NCBI GenBank assembly: GCA_003220535.1
Contig: QHSU01000081.1
Span: 24,987 to 88,986 of the forward strand
Direction of reading: 5' to 3'
Source of the DNA: Candidatus Rokuibacteriota bacterium
GTDB taxonomy: Bacteria; Methylomirabilota; Methylomirabilia; Rokubacteriales; CSP1-6
Length of the DNA stretch: 64,000 bases
Position 1 is the first letter of the stretch. Each line of letters opens with the position of its first letter. The notes under the pieces are model-generated. The model did not search any database. It had not been told where the DNA came from and worked only from the letters and a program-made list of their open reading frames with translations. A program made the position numbers and the translations under genes. Below, in pieces: positions 18,570 to 26,864 of this stretch.

Positions 18570-18942
18570 GCCCGCGATCACCCTCCGCACCTTCTTCGAG
18601 CGGGCGCACGAGGGGCAGCTGACGGCCGTCCGCTGTGGCGCGTGCGGCGAGCTCGCGATTCCCCCGAAAGAGCTGTGTCCCGCGTGCCACGCGCACGAGT
18701 GGCAGCCGGTACAGCTGAACGGCGAGGGCACGATCGCGAGCTTCACGGTGATCCGCGTCGCGCCGAGGGCCCACGCGGCCTCCGCGCCGTACGCCCTCGC
18801 CGTCGTGAAGCTGAAGGAGGGCGTGTCGATCCTTGGGCGGGTCATCGACATCCCGCTCGACAAGCTCGCCATCGGCCTGCGAGTCCGTTTCCGTCCGCTC
18901 GTCTCGGCCGATCAGACATCGGTCGGCTTCGGACCCGCGTAG
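18562..18942 (+). CDS. Zn-ribbon/OB-fold (DUF35) acyl-CoA-associated protein
   Basis: The 126-aa protein has a rubredoxin-like zinc ribbon (C25, C28, C39, C42 in CGACGELAIPPKELCPAC), followed by an OB-fold strand set from GEGTIASFTVIRVAP onward. DUF35 proteins pair with SCP-x thiolases, HMG-CoA synthases or lyases and help handle acyl-CoA substrates. It starts at a GTG inside the thiolase gene. Its 3' end overlaps the end of the opposing amidohydrolase gene by 31 bp. Confidence 0.9.
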   Translation: MTEPAITLRTFFERAHEGQLTAVRCGACGELAIPPKELCPACHAHEWQPVQLNGEGTIASFTVIRVAPRAHAASAPYALAVVKLKEGVSILGRVIDIPLDKLAIGLRVRFRPLVSADQTSVGFGPA

Positions 18943-19811
18943 CTCACGCGGCGGGGGTCACCCAGACCCAGGATGCGCGCGGCGTTGCCGCCGAGGACCT
19001 GCTCCTTGGCGCGGTCGGAGAGCGGCAGCGCCCGGATCGCCTCGATGTTCCCCTTCAGCGTCGGCACGCTCGGCCAGTCGGAGCCGAAGAGCACCTTGTC
19101 GCTCACTCGCTCGAGGTCGGGAAAGTACGTCAGCAGTCGCCGCGGCGGCAGCCCCGCGATCTCCATGTAGACGTTGGGGCGCAGGCGCGCGAGGGTGTAC
19201 GCGGTCTCGTACCAGATCGGGCGCCCGCTGTGGGTGATGATCGCGACCAGGTCGGGAAAGTCGACCGCGACGTCGTCGATGTAGACGGGATCGCCGTACT
19301 TGAGCCGCGACGCGGGAAAGACCGAGGTCCCGGTGTGCCACTTCACGGGGATGCCGAGCTCCTGCGCCTTCGCGTAGACCGGATAGAGCTTCGGGTCGTT
19401 CGGGTAGAAGTAGCTGTACGTCGGATAGAGCTTGAGGCCGTGGAAGCCGTGGTCGCGGACGAGCCGCTCGAGCTGGCGCGCCGGGTTCTCGGTGAGGTAG
19501 GGGTTGAGGCTCGCGAACGGGATCAGGCGGGGCTGGCCCGCACAGAGCGCCTCGACCGTCTCGTTGCTGGCGATCGCCGAGGTGATCGGCGCCAGCTCGG
19601 CGAGGATCACGCCGTAGTCGGCGCCGGCGTCGTCGAGCACGCGCAGGTAGCTCTCGGCGCTCCCGTAGCGCTCGAGAAACTGCGCGAACGAGCCGTACGT
19701 CTTTGCGAGCTCGCGGTCCATGAACGCGACGAACGATTCGGGCGCGCGCAGCGGTCGGTCGTAGCAGTGGATGTGGAAGTCGACGACCGCTGCGCGCCGG
19801 GAGTCGGGCAT
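18912..19811 (-). CDS. Amidohydrolase-2 family metal-dependent hydrolase/decarboxylase
   Basis: The 299-aa TIM-barrel protein has the metal motifs of the ACMSD/amidohydrolase-2 group: HIH near the N-terminus (VVDFHIHCYD), KWHTGTS, the ITHSGRP histidine and the hallmark FGSDWP aspartate. Members hydrolyse lactones or amides, or decarboxylate aromatic acids. The ATG at 19811 overlaps the stop of the frameshifted SDR (TGATG). It is the last gene of the long catabolic operon running down from 28.7 kb. Confidence 0.88.
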   Translation of the reverse strand: MPDSRRAAVVDFHIHCYDRPLRAPESFVAFMDRELAKTYGSFAQFLERYGSAESYLRVLDDAGADYGVILAELAPITSAIASNETVEALCAGQPRLIPFASLNPYLTENPARQLERLVRDHGFHGLKLYPTYSYFYPNDPKLYPVYAKAQELGIPVKWHTGTSVFPASRLKYGDPVYIDDVAVDFPDLVAIITHSGRPIWYETAYTLARLRPNVYMEIAGLPPRRLLTYFPDLERVSDKVLFGSDWPSVPTLKGNIEAIRALPLSDRAKEQVLGGNAARILGLGDPRRVSYAGPKPTDV

Positions 19812-20565
19812 CAGACGGTCGAATAGCCACCGCTCACGCTGATCGTCTGCCCGGTGACCCAGCCGGCGAGGTCGGAGGCGAGAAAGGCGACGAGCGGCGC
19901 CACGTCGTCGGGCTGCCCGAGCCGCCGGATCGGGTAGAAGGCGAGGATGCGCTCGCGATTCTTCGCGAGCCATTCCTGGTCGGCGTGCGAGGTCTCGATC
20001 CAGCCGAGGCGAGCGCATTCACGGTGATGTCGAGCCGGCCGAACTCCTTGGCGAGCGTCCGCGTGAGCGAGAGCACGGCGCCGCGGGCTCCCGCCGACAC
20101 GCCGAGCCGCTGCTGGCCCACGCGCGCCGAGTCGCCGACGATGCTGATGATGCGCCCGCCCTTCTGGGCCGCGAGCTTCGGCGCCGCGGCGTGGCAGACG
20201 TTGAAGACTCCGTAGAGACAGACGTCGACCTCACGCCGCCACTCCTCGGGAGTCGTCTCGAGAAAGAGCTTCGGCGCGACGAGGCCGGCGTTGTTGACGA
20301 CCACGTCGAGCCGCCCGAGATCGCTGACGATTCGCGCGACCATCCGGCTCACCGCTCCGTGGTCGGCCACGTCGGCGCCGTAGGCCGCCGCACGGCCACC
20401 GAGCCGGACGATCTCCGCGAGGAGCGCGTCGGCCTCCGCCTTCGAGTGCAAGTAGTTGACGGCGACGGCCGCGCCCTCGCGAGCCAGCGTCAGCGAGATC
20501 TCGCGACCGACGTCGCGCGCGCCGCCGGTCACCAGCGCGACCTTGCCGCCGAGCCCGAGGTTCAT
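19811..20565 (-). pseudogene. SDR-family reductase broken by a -1 frameshift
   Basis: The protein starts MNLGLGGKVALVTGGARDVG, with a normal nucleotide-binding fold and NNAG motif. It reads in one frame to TVNALA (about residue 186). The expected continuation LGWIETSHADQEWLAKNRER to WVTGQTISVSGGYSTV is present in another frame, ending at the TGA at 19811-19813. One missing C in a short C-run (20008-20010) explains this; the 755-bp span is one base short of a multiple of three. The catalytic YxxxK is also absent: the site reads SAGAR (S157, R161). It could be a sequencing error or a decayed gene. Confidence 0.8.
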
Positions 20566-22925
20566 CCTCGTCCTTCCGCGCGCTCGATGAGCCGGAAGAG
20601 GCGATCGGGGGTCACCGGCAGCTCGGCGACCTCGATCCCCAGCGGTGTGAGCGCGTCGGCGATCGCGTTGGCGATGGCCGCCGGCGCGCCGATCGTCCCG
20701 CCCTCGCCCATGCCGCGAAAGCCGCCGAGCGCGACCGGCGACGGCGTTTCCAGATGATGCACCTCTATCCACGGGACCTCGCACGCCGACGGCACCACGT
20801 AGTCCATCAGGGTGCCGCTCAGCAGCTGGCCGTGGTCGTCGTACACGATCTCCTCGAGGAGCGCCGCGCCGATTCCCTGGGCGACCCCGCCGTGGACCTG
20901 GCCGTCCACGATGAGCGGGTTGACCATGCGTCCGCAGTCTTCCACCACGACGTAGCGCAGGGTCTTCACCTCGCAGGTCGCGCGATCGACCTCGACCATC
21001 GCCACGTGCGTCGCGTTGGAGGCGGTGCCGTAGTACGGGTCGTAGAAGCGCGTGGCTTCGAGGCCCGGCTCGAGGCCCTTCGGCAGTTGTCGCGCCCCGG
21101 TGTACGCGGCTCGCGCGATCTCGCGGACCGTCACGCTCCGGTCGGGAAGGCCGCGCACGGCACAACGCGCGTCGGTCATCACGATGTCGGCCGGGGCGGC
21201 CTCGAGGAGATGGCCGGCGATCAGGAGCATCTTCTCGCGGATAGAGCGCCCGGCGAGGATGGCGGCGCCGCCCGCCAGCACGAGGCTCCGGCTCGCGTAG
21301 GTGCCGGTGCCATAAGGCGAGAGCTCGGTGTCGCCGTGGACGACGCGCACGTCCTCGATCGGCACGCCGACCTCGTCGGCCACGATCTGGGCCAGCGTCG
21401 TCTCGAGCCCCTGGCCGTGAGAGGCGACGCCGAACACGGCCGTCACCTTCCCCGACGGGTCGAAGCGGATCGTCGCCGCTTCGGTGCCCGTCGAGACGGG
21501 CATCCCGGGCGAGACGGGAATGGCCGAGCCGATCCCCGTGAGCTCGACGTACGAGACGACGCCGATCCCGATCCAGCGCCCCGCAGCCCGCGCCCGCGCC
21601 TGCTCGGCGCGCAGGGCCGGGTAGTCGAGCGCCTCGCGCGCCTTGAGGAGCGACGCCGTGAAGCTCGCGCGGTCCCACACGATCCCGGACGACGACTTGT
21701 AGGGAAAGTCCTCGTCGCGGATGAAATTGCGGAGCCGGATCTCCGTCGGGTCCAGGCCGAGCTGGCGCGCCGCCCGGTCCATGAGGCCTTCGATCACGAA
21801 GACCGCGGGCGGGCGTCCCACGCCGCGATAGGGGCCCAGCGGCGCTTTGCAGGTGGCGACGCCGCGCGTGCGCCCCTGGTAGGTCGGCACCCGGTAGGGC
21901 CCGGGCAGGAAGCTGATCGTCTGCACGGGCTCGATGGCGGCCGTCCACGGATAGATGGAGTAGGCACCGACATCGGCGGTGACCTGCGCGCGGAGGCCGA
22001 CGATAGTGCCGTCGCGATTCACGCCGAGCTCGGCCTCGACGATCTCGTCCCAGGCGTGCGTGGTCGCGAGCAGATCCTCGCGCCGGTCGCCGATCCATTT
22101 CACCGGACGTCCCAGGCGTCGGGCCATCACGCAGGTGGCGATCTCCTCGGGGTAGAGCGACGCTTTGGCGCCGAAGCCGCCGCCCACGTCGGCCGCGATC
22201 ACGCGGATCCGGTGCTCGGGCATGTCGAGCAGGTCGCTCAGGACGTCGCGGACGAGGCCGGGGCACTGGGCCGACGAGCGCAGCGTGAGCGTTTCACTAC
22301 CGGTCGCGTATTCGGCGAGGCAGCCGCGGTTCTCCATGCAGACCGGAGTGTGGCGATGGAACCGGAACCGCTCGCGCACGACGAGCGCCGCCCCGGCCAG
22401 TGCCGCGTCGACGTCGCCACGGACGAACTCGCGGCTGACGAGCAGGTTCGTCCCCGCCTCGTCGTGGAGCACCGGGCTCGCGGGCTCGAGCGCGCTCTCC
22501 ATGTCCTTGACCACGGGCAAGGGCGCGTACTCCACCACGATGCGCTCGATCGCGTCCTCGGCCAGGTACCGGCTCTCGGCGGCGACCATCGCGACGGCCT
22601 CACCCACGTGGCGCACCTTGTCGAGGGCGAGCGGGGGAAAGCTCGTGGTCTTGACGGCGGGCGTCTTGGAGGCCGCGCGCACGGGCTTCGCCGAGCGGGC
22701 GACGTCGTCGCCCGTCAACACCGCCACGACTCCCGGCAGGACCAGGGCGGCGGAGGCGTCGATCCTCACGATGCGGGCGTGGGCGTGCGGCGAGCGCAGG
22801 AAAGCGGCGTAGAGAAGCCGGGGCGGACGGTGATCGTCGACGTAGCTCCCCTGCCCGGTCAGGAGCCGCGGATCCTCGCGCCGCGCCACTCGCGCGCCAA
22901 CGAGCCGCGGCAGGCCATGTCCCAC
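20562..22925 (-). CDS. Xanthine-oxidase-family molybdopterin-binding large subunit (copy 1)
   Basis: The 787-aa large subunit of a molybdenum hydroxylase of the aldehyde oxidase/CO-dehydrogenase-like family. The N-terminal domain opens with REDPRLLTGQGSYVDD. The substrate-loop position reads PYRGVGR (365-371), like the AYRGAGR of form-II CoxL-like enzymes rather than the AYRCSFR of true CO dehydrogenase. The catalytic glutamate is E741 in GMGEGGTIGAP. The start is a GTG. The 2Fe-2S and FAD subunits lie just upstream. It likely hydroxylates an N-heterocycle or aldehyde; the substrate is unknown. Confidence 0.92.
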   Translation of the reverse strand: MGHGLPRLVGARVARREDPRLLTGQGSYVDDHRPPRLLYAAFLRSPHAHARIVRIDASAALVLPGVVAVLTGDDVARSAKPVRAASKTPAVKTTSFPPLALDKVRHVGEAVAMVAAESRYLAEDAIERIVVEYAPLPVVKDMESALEPASPVLHDEAGTNLLVSREFVRGDVDAALAGAALVVRERFRFHRHTPVCMENRGCLAEYATGSETLTLRSSAQCPGLVRDVLSDLLDMPEHRIRVIAADVGGGFGAKASLYPEEIATCVMARRLGRPVKWIGDRREDLLATTHAWDEIVEAELGVNRDGTIVGLRAQVTADVGAYSIYPWTAAIEPVQTISFLPGPYRVPTYQGRTRGVATCKAPLGPYRGVGRPPAVFVIEGLMDRAARQLGLDPTEIRLRNFIRDEDFPYKSSSGIVWDRASFTASLLKAREALDYPALRAEQARARAAGRWIGIGVVSYVELTGIGSAIPVSPGMPVSTGTEAATIRFDPSGKVTAVFGVASHGQGLETTLAQIVADEVGVPIEDVRVVHGDTELSPYGTGTYASRSLVLAGGAAILAGRSIREKMLLIAGHLLEAAPADIVMTDARCAVRGLPDRSVTVREIARAAYTGARQLPKGLEPGLEATRFYDPYYGTASNATHVAMVEVDRATCEVKTLRYVVVEDCGRMVNPLIVDGQVHGGVAQGIGAALLEEIVYDDHGQLLSGTLMDYVVPSACEVPWIEVHHLETPSPVALGGFRGMGEGGTIGAPAAIANAIADALTPLGIEVAELPVTPDRLFRLIERAEGRG

Positions 22926-22944
22926 GCGCGCGCTCTCCGGAGCC

Positions 22945-23427
22945 CTAGCGCCTGGCGGCGAGCGTCGGGGCGGCGGCGCGAACCGCGTTGACGATCCCCT
23001 GATAGCCGGTGCAGCGGCAGAGGACGGCGGAGATGCCTTCGCGGATCTCCCGGTCGTTCGGTGATGGGTTCGTGCGCAGGAAATCCAGGGCGGTCAGCAG
23101 CATGCCCGGTGTGCAGAAGCCGCACTGGAGGCCGTGGTGCTCACGGAACGCCTCCTGCAGCGGATGGAGCTTTCCCTCCCGCATCAGGCCTTCGACCGTC
23201 AGGAGCTCGGCGCCATCGGCCTGGACGGCGAGCATGATGCACGAGCGGGCGGCCTCGCCGTTGAACATGATCGTGCACGCGCCGCAGATCCCGTGCTCGC
23301 ACCCGACGTGCGTGCCGGTGAGCCCCAGGTCTTCCCGGATGAAGTCCACCAGCAGCTTGCGGGGCTCGCACCGCCCTTCGTGCGCGACGTCGTTGACCTT
23401 CAGGCGGACGGTCACCATGTCAGCCAC
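22945..23427 (-). CDS. 2Fe-2S small subunit of molybdenum hydroxylase
   Basis: The 160-aa protein has two 2Fe-2S clusters: a plant-type ferredoxin domain (C43, C48, C51, C63 in CEHGICGAC and later) and a helical domain (C102, C105, C137, C139 in QCGFC and CRC). It passes electrons from the Mo site to FAD. It overlaps the FAD subunit gene by 8 bp and ends 19 bp before large subunit 1, giving the order M-S-L. Confidence 0.95.
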   Translation of the reverse strand: MADMVTVRLKVNDVAHEGRCEPRKLLVDFIREDLGLTGTHVGCEHGICGACTIMFNGEAARSCIMLAVQADGAELLTVEGLMREGKLHPLQEAFREHHGLQCGFCTPGMLLTALDFLRTNPSPNDREIREGISAVLCRCTGYQGIVNAVRAAAPTLAARR

Positions 23428-24286
23428 GCGCGACTCCGATCGCCCTGACGAGGGCGCGCTTCGTGAGCACTCCAGTGAGGTGGCGCCGGTAGTCGGCCGA
23501 GGCGTGAATATCGGCGTCGGGATCGACGAGCTCGGTGGCCCGCCGGGCCGCCGCCTCGATCGCGGCGTCGCCCAGCCCGTCGCGCTCGAGGATCTCCTCG
23601 GCGGCGCGCAGCCGCACTGGCACCGGGCCGGCCCCCGCCGTGGCGAGCCTCGCCAGCTTGCACCGCTGACCGTCGCGCACGACCATCGCCGCGATGCCGA
23701 TGATCGCGAAATCGCCGTGGCGGCGCGCGAACTCCTCCAGCGCGTACCCGGCGCCCGCCGGCATGGCCGGCAGCCGCACCTCCGTGAGGATCTCGTCGGG
23801 GGCGAGGTTCGTCGTAAGGTAGGTCTGGAAGAGATCTCCGGCCCGGATCACCCGCTCGCCCTTGGCTCCGCGCGCCACGACCTCGCCCTCGAGGGCCGCG
23901 AGGACAGCCGGGTATTCGGCCGACGGGTCGGCGTGGGCGATCGAGCCGCCGATCGTGCCGCGCGTGCGGATCGGCAGGTGCCCGACCCAGCGCGTGGCCT
24001 CTTTCAGGAGCGGCAGGCGCTGGGCGACGACCGGCGAGAACTCGATCGTCCGCTGGCGCGTCATCGCGCCGAAGCGGATTTGCCCGTCGTGCTCCCGGAT
24101 GTAGGCGAGCGACGCGATCCGGTTCAGGTCCACCAGCGCGGCGGGCCGGGCGAGGCGGAAGTTCAGCAGCGGCATGAGGCTCTGGCCGCCGGCCAGCACC
24201 TTGGCGTCGCCACCGTAGCGGCCCAGCGCGTCGAGCGCCTCCTCGACGCTCTTCGGGGCGTGGTACTCGAATTTCGGGGGCTTCAT
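23420..24286 (-). CDS. FAD-binding medium subunit of molybdenum hydroxylase
   Basis: The 288-aa subunit binds FAD through AGGQSLMP (32-39) and TIGGSIAHADP (111-121), the two diagnostic glycine-rich loops, followed by a CO-dehydrogenase-flavoprotein-like C-terminal domain. It receives electrons from the 2Fe-2S subunit and hands them to an acceptor. It lies between the two large-subunit genes, so one M/S pair may serve both. The ATG at 24286 is the natural family start. Confidence 0.95.
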   Translation of the reverse strand: MKPPKFEYHAPKSVEEALDALGRYGGDAKVLAGGQSLMPLLNFRLARPAALVDLNRIASLAYIREHDGQIRFGAMTRQRTIEFSPVVAQRLPLLKEATRWVGHLPIRTRGTIGGSIAHADPSAEYPAVLAALEGEVVARGAKGERVIRAGDLFQTYLTTNLAPDEILTEVRLPAMPAGAGYALEEFARRHGDFAIIGIAAMVVRDGQRCKLARLATAGAGPVPVRLRAAEEILERDGLGDAAIEAAARRATELVDPDADIHASADYRRHLTGVLTKRALVRAIGVARG

Positions 24287-24357
24287 TGTACCGATGTCCT
24301 CTGGGCGGGCTTGGACCGAGGGTGGCCTGAGAGAGAAGCGAGTGGCTCCGACACGCG

Positions 24358-24438
24358 CGTTCTTGCCGTTTGCGTTCGGAAGTACGTTCTTGCCGCTTGC
24401 GTTCCGAAGCCCGTTCTCACCGTTGGCCCTCCGGAGCG
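24358..24438. repeat. Three-copy 27-bp tandem repeat between large subunit 2 and the FAD subunit
   Basis: Imperfect 27-bp units start at 24358, 24385 and 24412. Each begins CGTTCT and has a TTGCGTTCSGAAG-like second half. The third unit contains the last codons of large subunit 2, whose stop is at 24417. A GTGGCTCCGAC word also occurs on both sides (24342 and 24441). The 130-bp gap around it has no gene. It looks like slippage from the gene end. A regulatory role, separating L2 from M-S-L1, is possible. Confidence 0.7.
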
Positions 24439-26864
24439 GCGTGGCTCCGACGCGCCCGATCGATCACTTTCCATAGCTTCGAGGGGGTCATCGGCAATTC
24501 GTTGATCTTGATGCCGAGGGGCGACAGCGCGTCGCTGACCGCGTTCGCGATGACCGCCGGCACTGTCATCGACGACGACTCGCCCAGCCCTTTCGAGCCG
24601 AGCGGCGTCAGGGGCGATGGGGACACGATGTGCGCGATGTCGATCTTCGGCGCCTCGGACGCGGTCGGTACGAGATAGTCCATGAACGTGCCCGTCAGGA
24701 ACTGGCCGTGCTCGTCGTACGCCAGCTCCTCGTACAGCGCACCGCCGAGGCCGTGCAGCGCGCCGCCGTAGATCTGTCCCTCGGCGATCATCGGGTTGAT
24801 GATCGTGCCGGCGTCGTGGACGGTGACGTAGCGGAGGATCGTGATCGCCGCGGTCTCCGCGTCGACCTCCACCGCCATCACCTCGGCGATGAAGCCGTAG
24901 GTGTTGGACGAGTTCACGCGGTCTTCGGCGTCGACGGCTTTCGCCACCGTGAAGCCGAACACCGCAGTCGCCTGGAGCGCCGGCTCCATCCCGTCCGGCA
25001 GCGACTCGGTGTTCCAGTGGGCGCGACCGGCCAGGTCCTTGATGGAATACGCGGGTCCCTTGCCGCTCCGCGGGCGCACGGCGCCCTCCCGGAACTCGAG
25101 CGAGGCCACCGGCAGCTCCATCAGGTGCGCCGCGTAGTCCACCAGCTTGGCCTTGAGCTTGCGCGCGGCGAGGGCGACGGCGCTCGTCCCCACGGAGCCG
25201 AAGCGACTCGAGTACGTCCCCGACGAGATCGACCAGATGCGCGTGAAGGTGTCCATCTCGTCGACCACGGTGACGTCCTGCGGGACGAGCCCGAGCTCGT
25301 CGGCGACGATCTGGGAAACGACCGTCTGATGGCCCTGACCCTGGGGCGTCGTGCCGAGGATCGCGATCACACGCCCGAGCGGGTCGATCTTGATCGTCGC
25401 TGCGTCCACCGCGCCGGACTTGGGCAGGTACTCGGGCTTCGCACGGAACTGTGGGTCGAGCGCCGTGGCCACGTAGCCCATGTTGGACACAGACGGATCG
25501 ACCGCCAGCGCGAGCCCGATCCCGACGTAGCGTCCGGCGGCGCGGGCCTTCGCCTGCTCGCGCCGCAGCTCGTCGTACCCGGCGAGCGCGAGCGCCCGGT
25601 CGAAGGCGGCGGGGTAGTCGCCGCTGTCGTAGAGCCCGCCGGTCGGGGTGCGATACGGGAACTGGTCAGGCTGCACGAGGTTTCTCCGGCGCACCTCGAC
25701 CGGATCGAGTCCGAGCCGGTCGGCGAGCCGGTCGATCATGCCCTCGGTCTCGAAATAGAGGTGGCCGCACGCGTAGCCGCGATTGGGTCCGGTGAGGCTC
25801 TTGTTGGTCATGACCACAGAGGCATCGACTTCGAGATGCTGGAAGCGATATGGACCAACAAAATTTCCGGTGGGACGAAAGCTACAACCTGGTTCCGGGC
25901 TGCGGATGTAGCCGCCTACATTATCGAGCCACTTGAACCGCATGCCGAGGATCGTGCCGTCCTTGTGCGCCGCGACTTCACGATAGGCGACGCGATCGGT
26001 CCCGCTCGACGACGCCAGCAGGTGCTCTCGCCGGTCCTCGATCCACTTGACCGGCACCCCGAGCCGCATCGCCGCGAGCGCGATCAGGGCGATGTACGGG
26101 TAGATCGACGACTTGATGCCGAACGATCCTCCGATATCGGTGGGCACGATGAAGCGCAGCTTGTTCTCCGCCAGACCGAGGACGCGCGCGGTCAGCGGGT
26201 GCATGATGAACGGGCCCATGAAGTTCGACCACACCGTGCACACACCGTCGAGCGGGTCCCAGCGGGCGATGACGCCGTACGTCTCGATCGGCGTCGAGCC
26301 GTACTTCGGAAAGCTGAAGCGCTCGTTGACGACGACGTCGGCCTCGCGGAACGCGCGGTCCGGGTCGCCGTAGACCAGCCGCCGATTCCCCGCCAGGTTC
26401 GAGCCGACGGCCTCGTGAAGGATGGGCGCGGCCGCGTCGAGAGCCCGCTCGGGATCGACGACGATCGGGAGCGGCTCGTAGTCGACCTGGACGAGCTCGG
26501 CGGCGTCCTCGGCGACGTAGCGGTTCTTCGCCACGACGACGGCCACCGGCTCTCCGACGAAGCGCGCCCGGTCGGTCGCCGCGCAGTAGTAATGGATCGG
26601 CGCCGTGACGCCGACCGAGAAGGGCTTGGTATGCCTCGCGACGTCTTCGCCGGTGATCGCGCCGACGACACCGTCGAGGGCCAGCGCCGCTGCCAGGTCG
26701 TAGCCGCGGATCTTCGCGTGAGGAAGCGGCGAGCGCACGATCGCCGCGTGGCACGCATTGGCGACGGGAGGGTGATCGTCGATGTAGGTTCCGCGACCGG
26801 TCAAGAGCCGCGCGTCTTCGACGCGCTTGACCGACTTACCGATCCAGCCCGTCACCTGGCCCAC
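24417..26864 (-). CDS. Xanthine-oxidase-family molybdopterin-binding large subunit (copy 2)
   Basis: The 815-aa homologue of copy 1 is clearly diverged. The substrate-loop position reads PNRGYACGH (360-368) instead of PYRGVGR. The catalytic glutamate is kept as E762 in GLGESSSMTVPA. The N-terminus EDARLLTGRGTYIDD and the GGSFGIKSS block are family-typical. The GTG start at 26864 overlaps the Ldh stop by one base. It has no small or medium subunit of its own directly adjacent, so it may share the downstream pair. Its substrate probably differs from copy 1. Confidence 0.9.
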   Translation of the reverse strand: MGQVTGWIGKSVKRVEDARLLTGRGTYIDDHPPVANACHAAIVRSPLPHAKIRGYDLAAALALDGVVGAITGEDVARHTKPFSVGVTAPIHYYCAATDRARFVGEPVAVVVAKNRYVAEDAAELVQVDYEPLPIVVDPERALDAAAPILHEAVGSNLAGNRRLVYGDPDRAFREADVVVNERFSFPKYGSTPIETYGVIARWDPLDGVCTVWSNFMGPFIMHPLTARVLGLAENKLRFIVPTDIGGSFGIKSSIYPYIALIALAAMRLGVPVKWIEDRREHLLASSSGTDRVAYREVAAHKDGTILGMRFKWLDNVGGYIRSPEPGCSFRPTGNFVGPYRFQHLEVDASVVMTNKSLTGPNRGYACGHLYFETEGMIDRLADRLGLDPVEVRRRNLVQPDQFPYRTPTGGLYDSGDYPAAFDRALALAGYDELRREQAKARAAGRYVGIGLALAVDPSVSNMGYVATALDPQFRAKPEYLPKSGAVDAATIKIDPLGRVIAILGTTPQGQGHQTVVSQIVADELGLVPQDVTVVDEMDTFTRIWSISSGTYSSRFGSVGTSAVALAARKLKAKLVDYAAHLMELPVASLEFREGAVRPRSGKGPAYSIKDLAGRAHWNTESLPDGMEPALQATAVFGFTVAKAVDAEDRVNSSNTYGFIAEVMAVEVDAETAAITILRYVTVHDAGTIINPMIAEGQIYGGALHGLGGALYEELAYDEHGQFLTGTFMDYLVPTASEAPKIDIAHIVSPSPLTPLGSKGLGESSSMTVPAVIANAVSDALSPLGIKINELPMTPSKLWKVIDRARRSHAAPEGQR

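Noticed and set aside
19834..22266. An 810-codon frame covering the SDR and the large-subunit gene
   Set aside because: Only its last part (the SDR) is protein-like; the rest is an Arg/Gly/Pro-rich shadow of the molybdopterin subunit, which has clear motifs in its own frame.
20562..24286. Aerobic CO dehydrogenase (coxMSL)
   Set aside because: The large subunit has PYRGVGR, not the AYRCSFR loop of true CO dehydrogenase.
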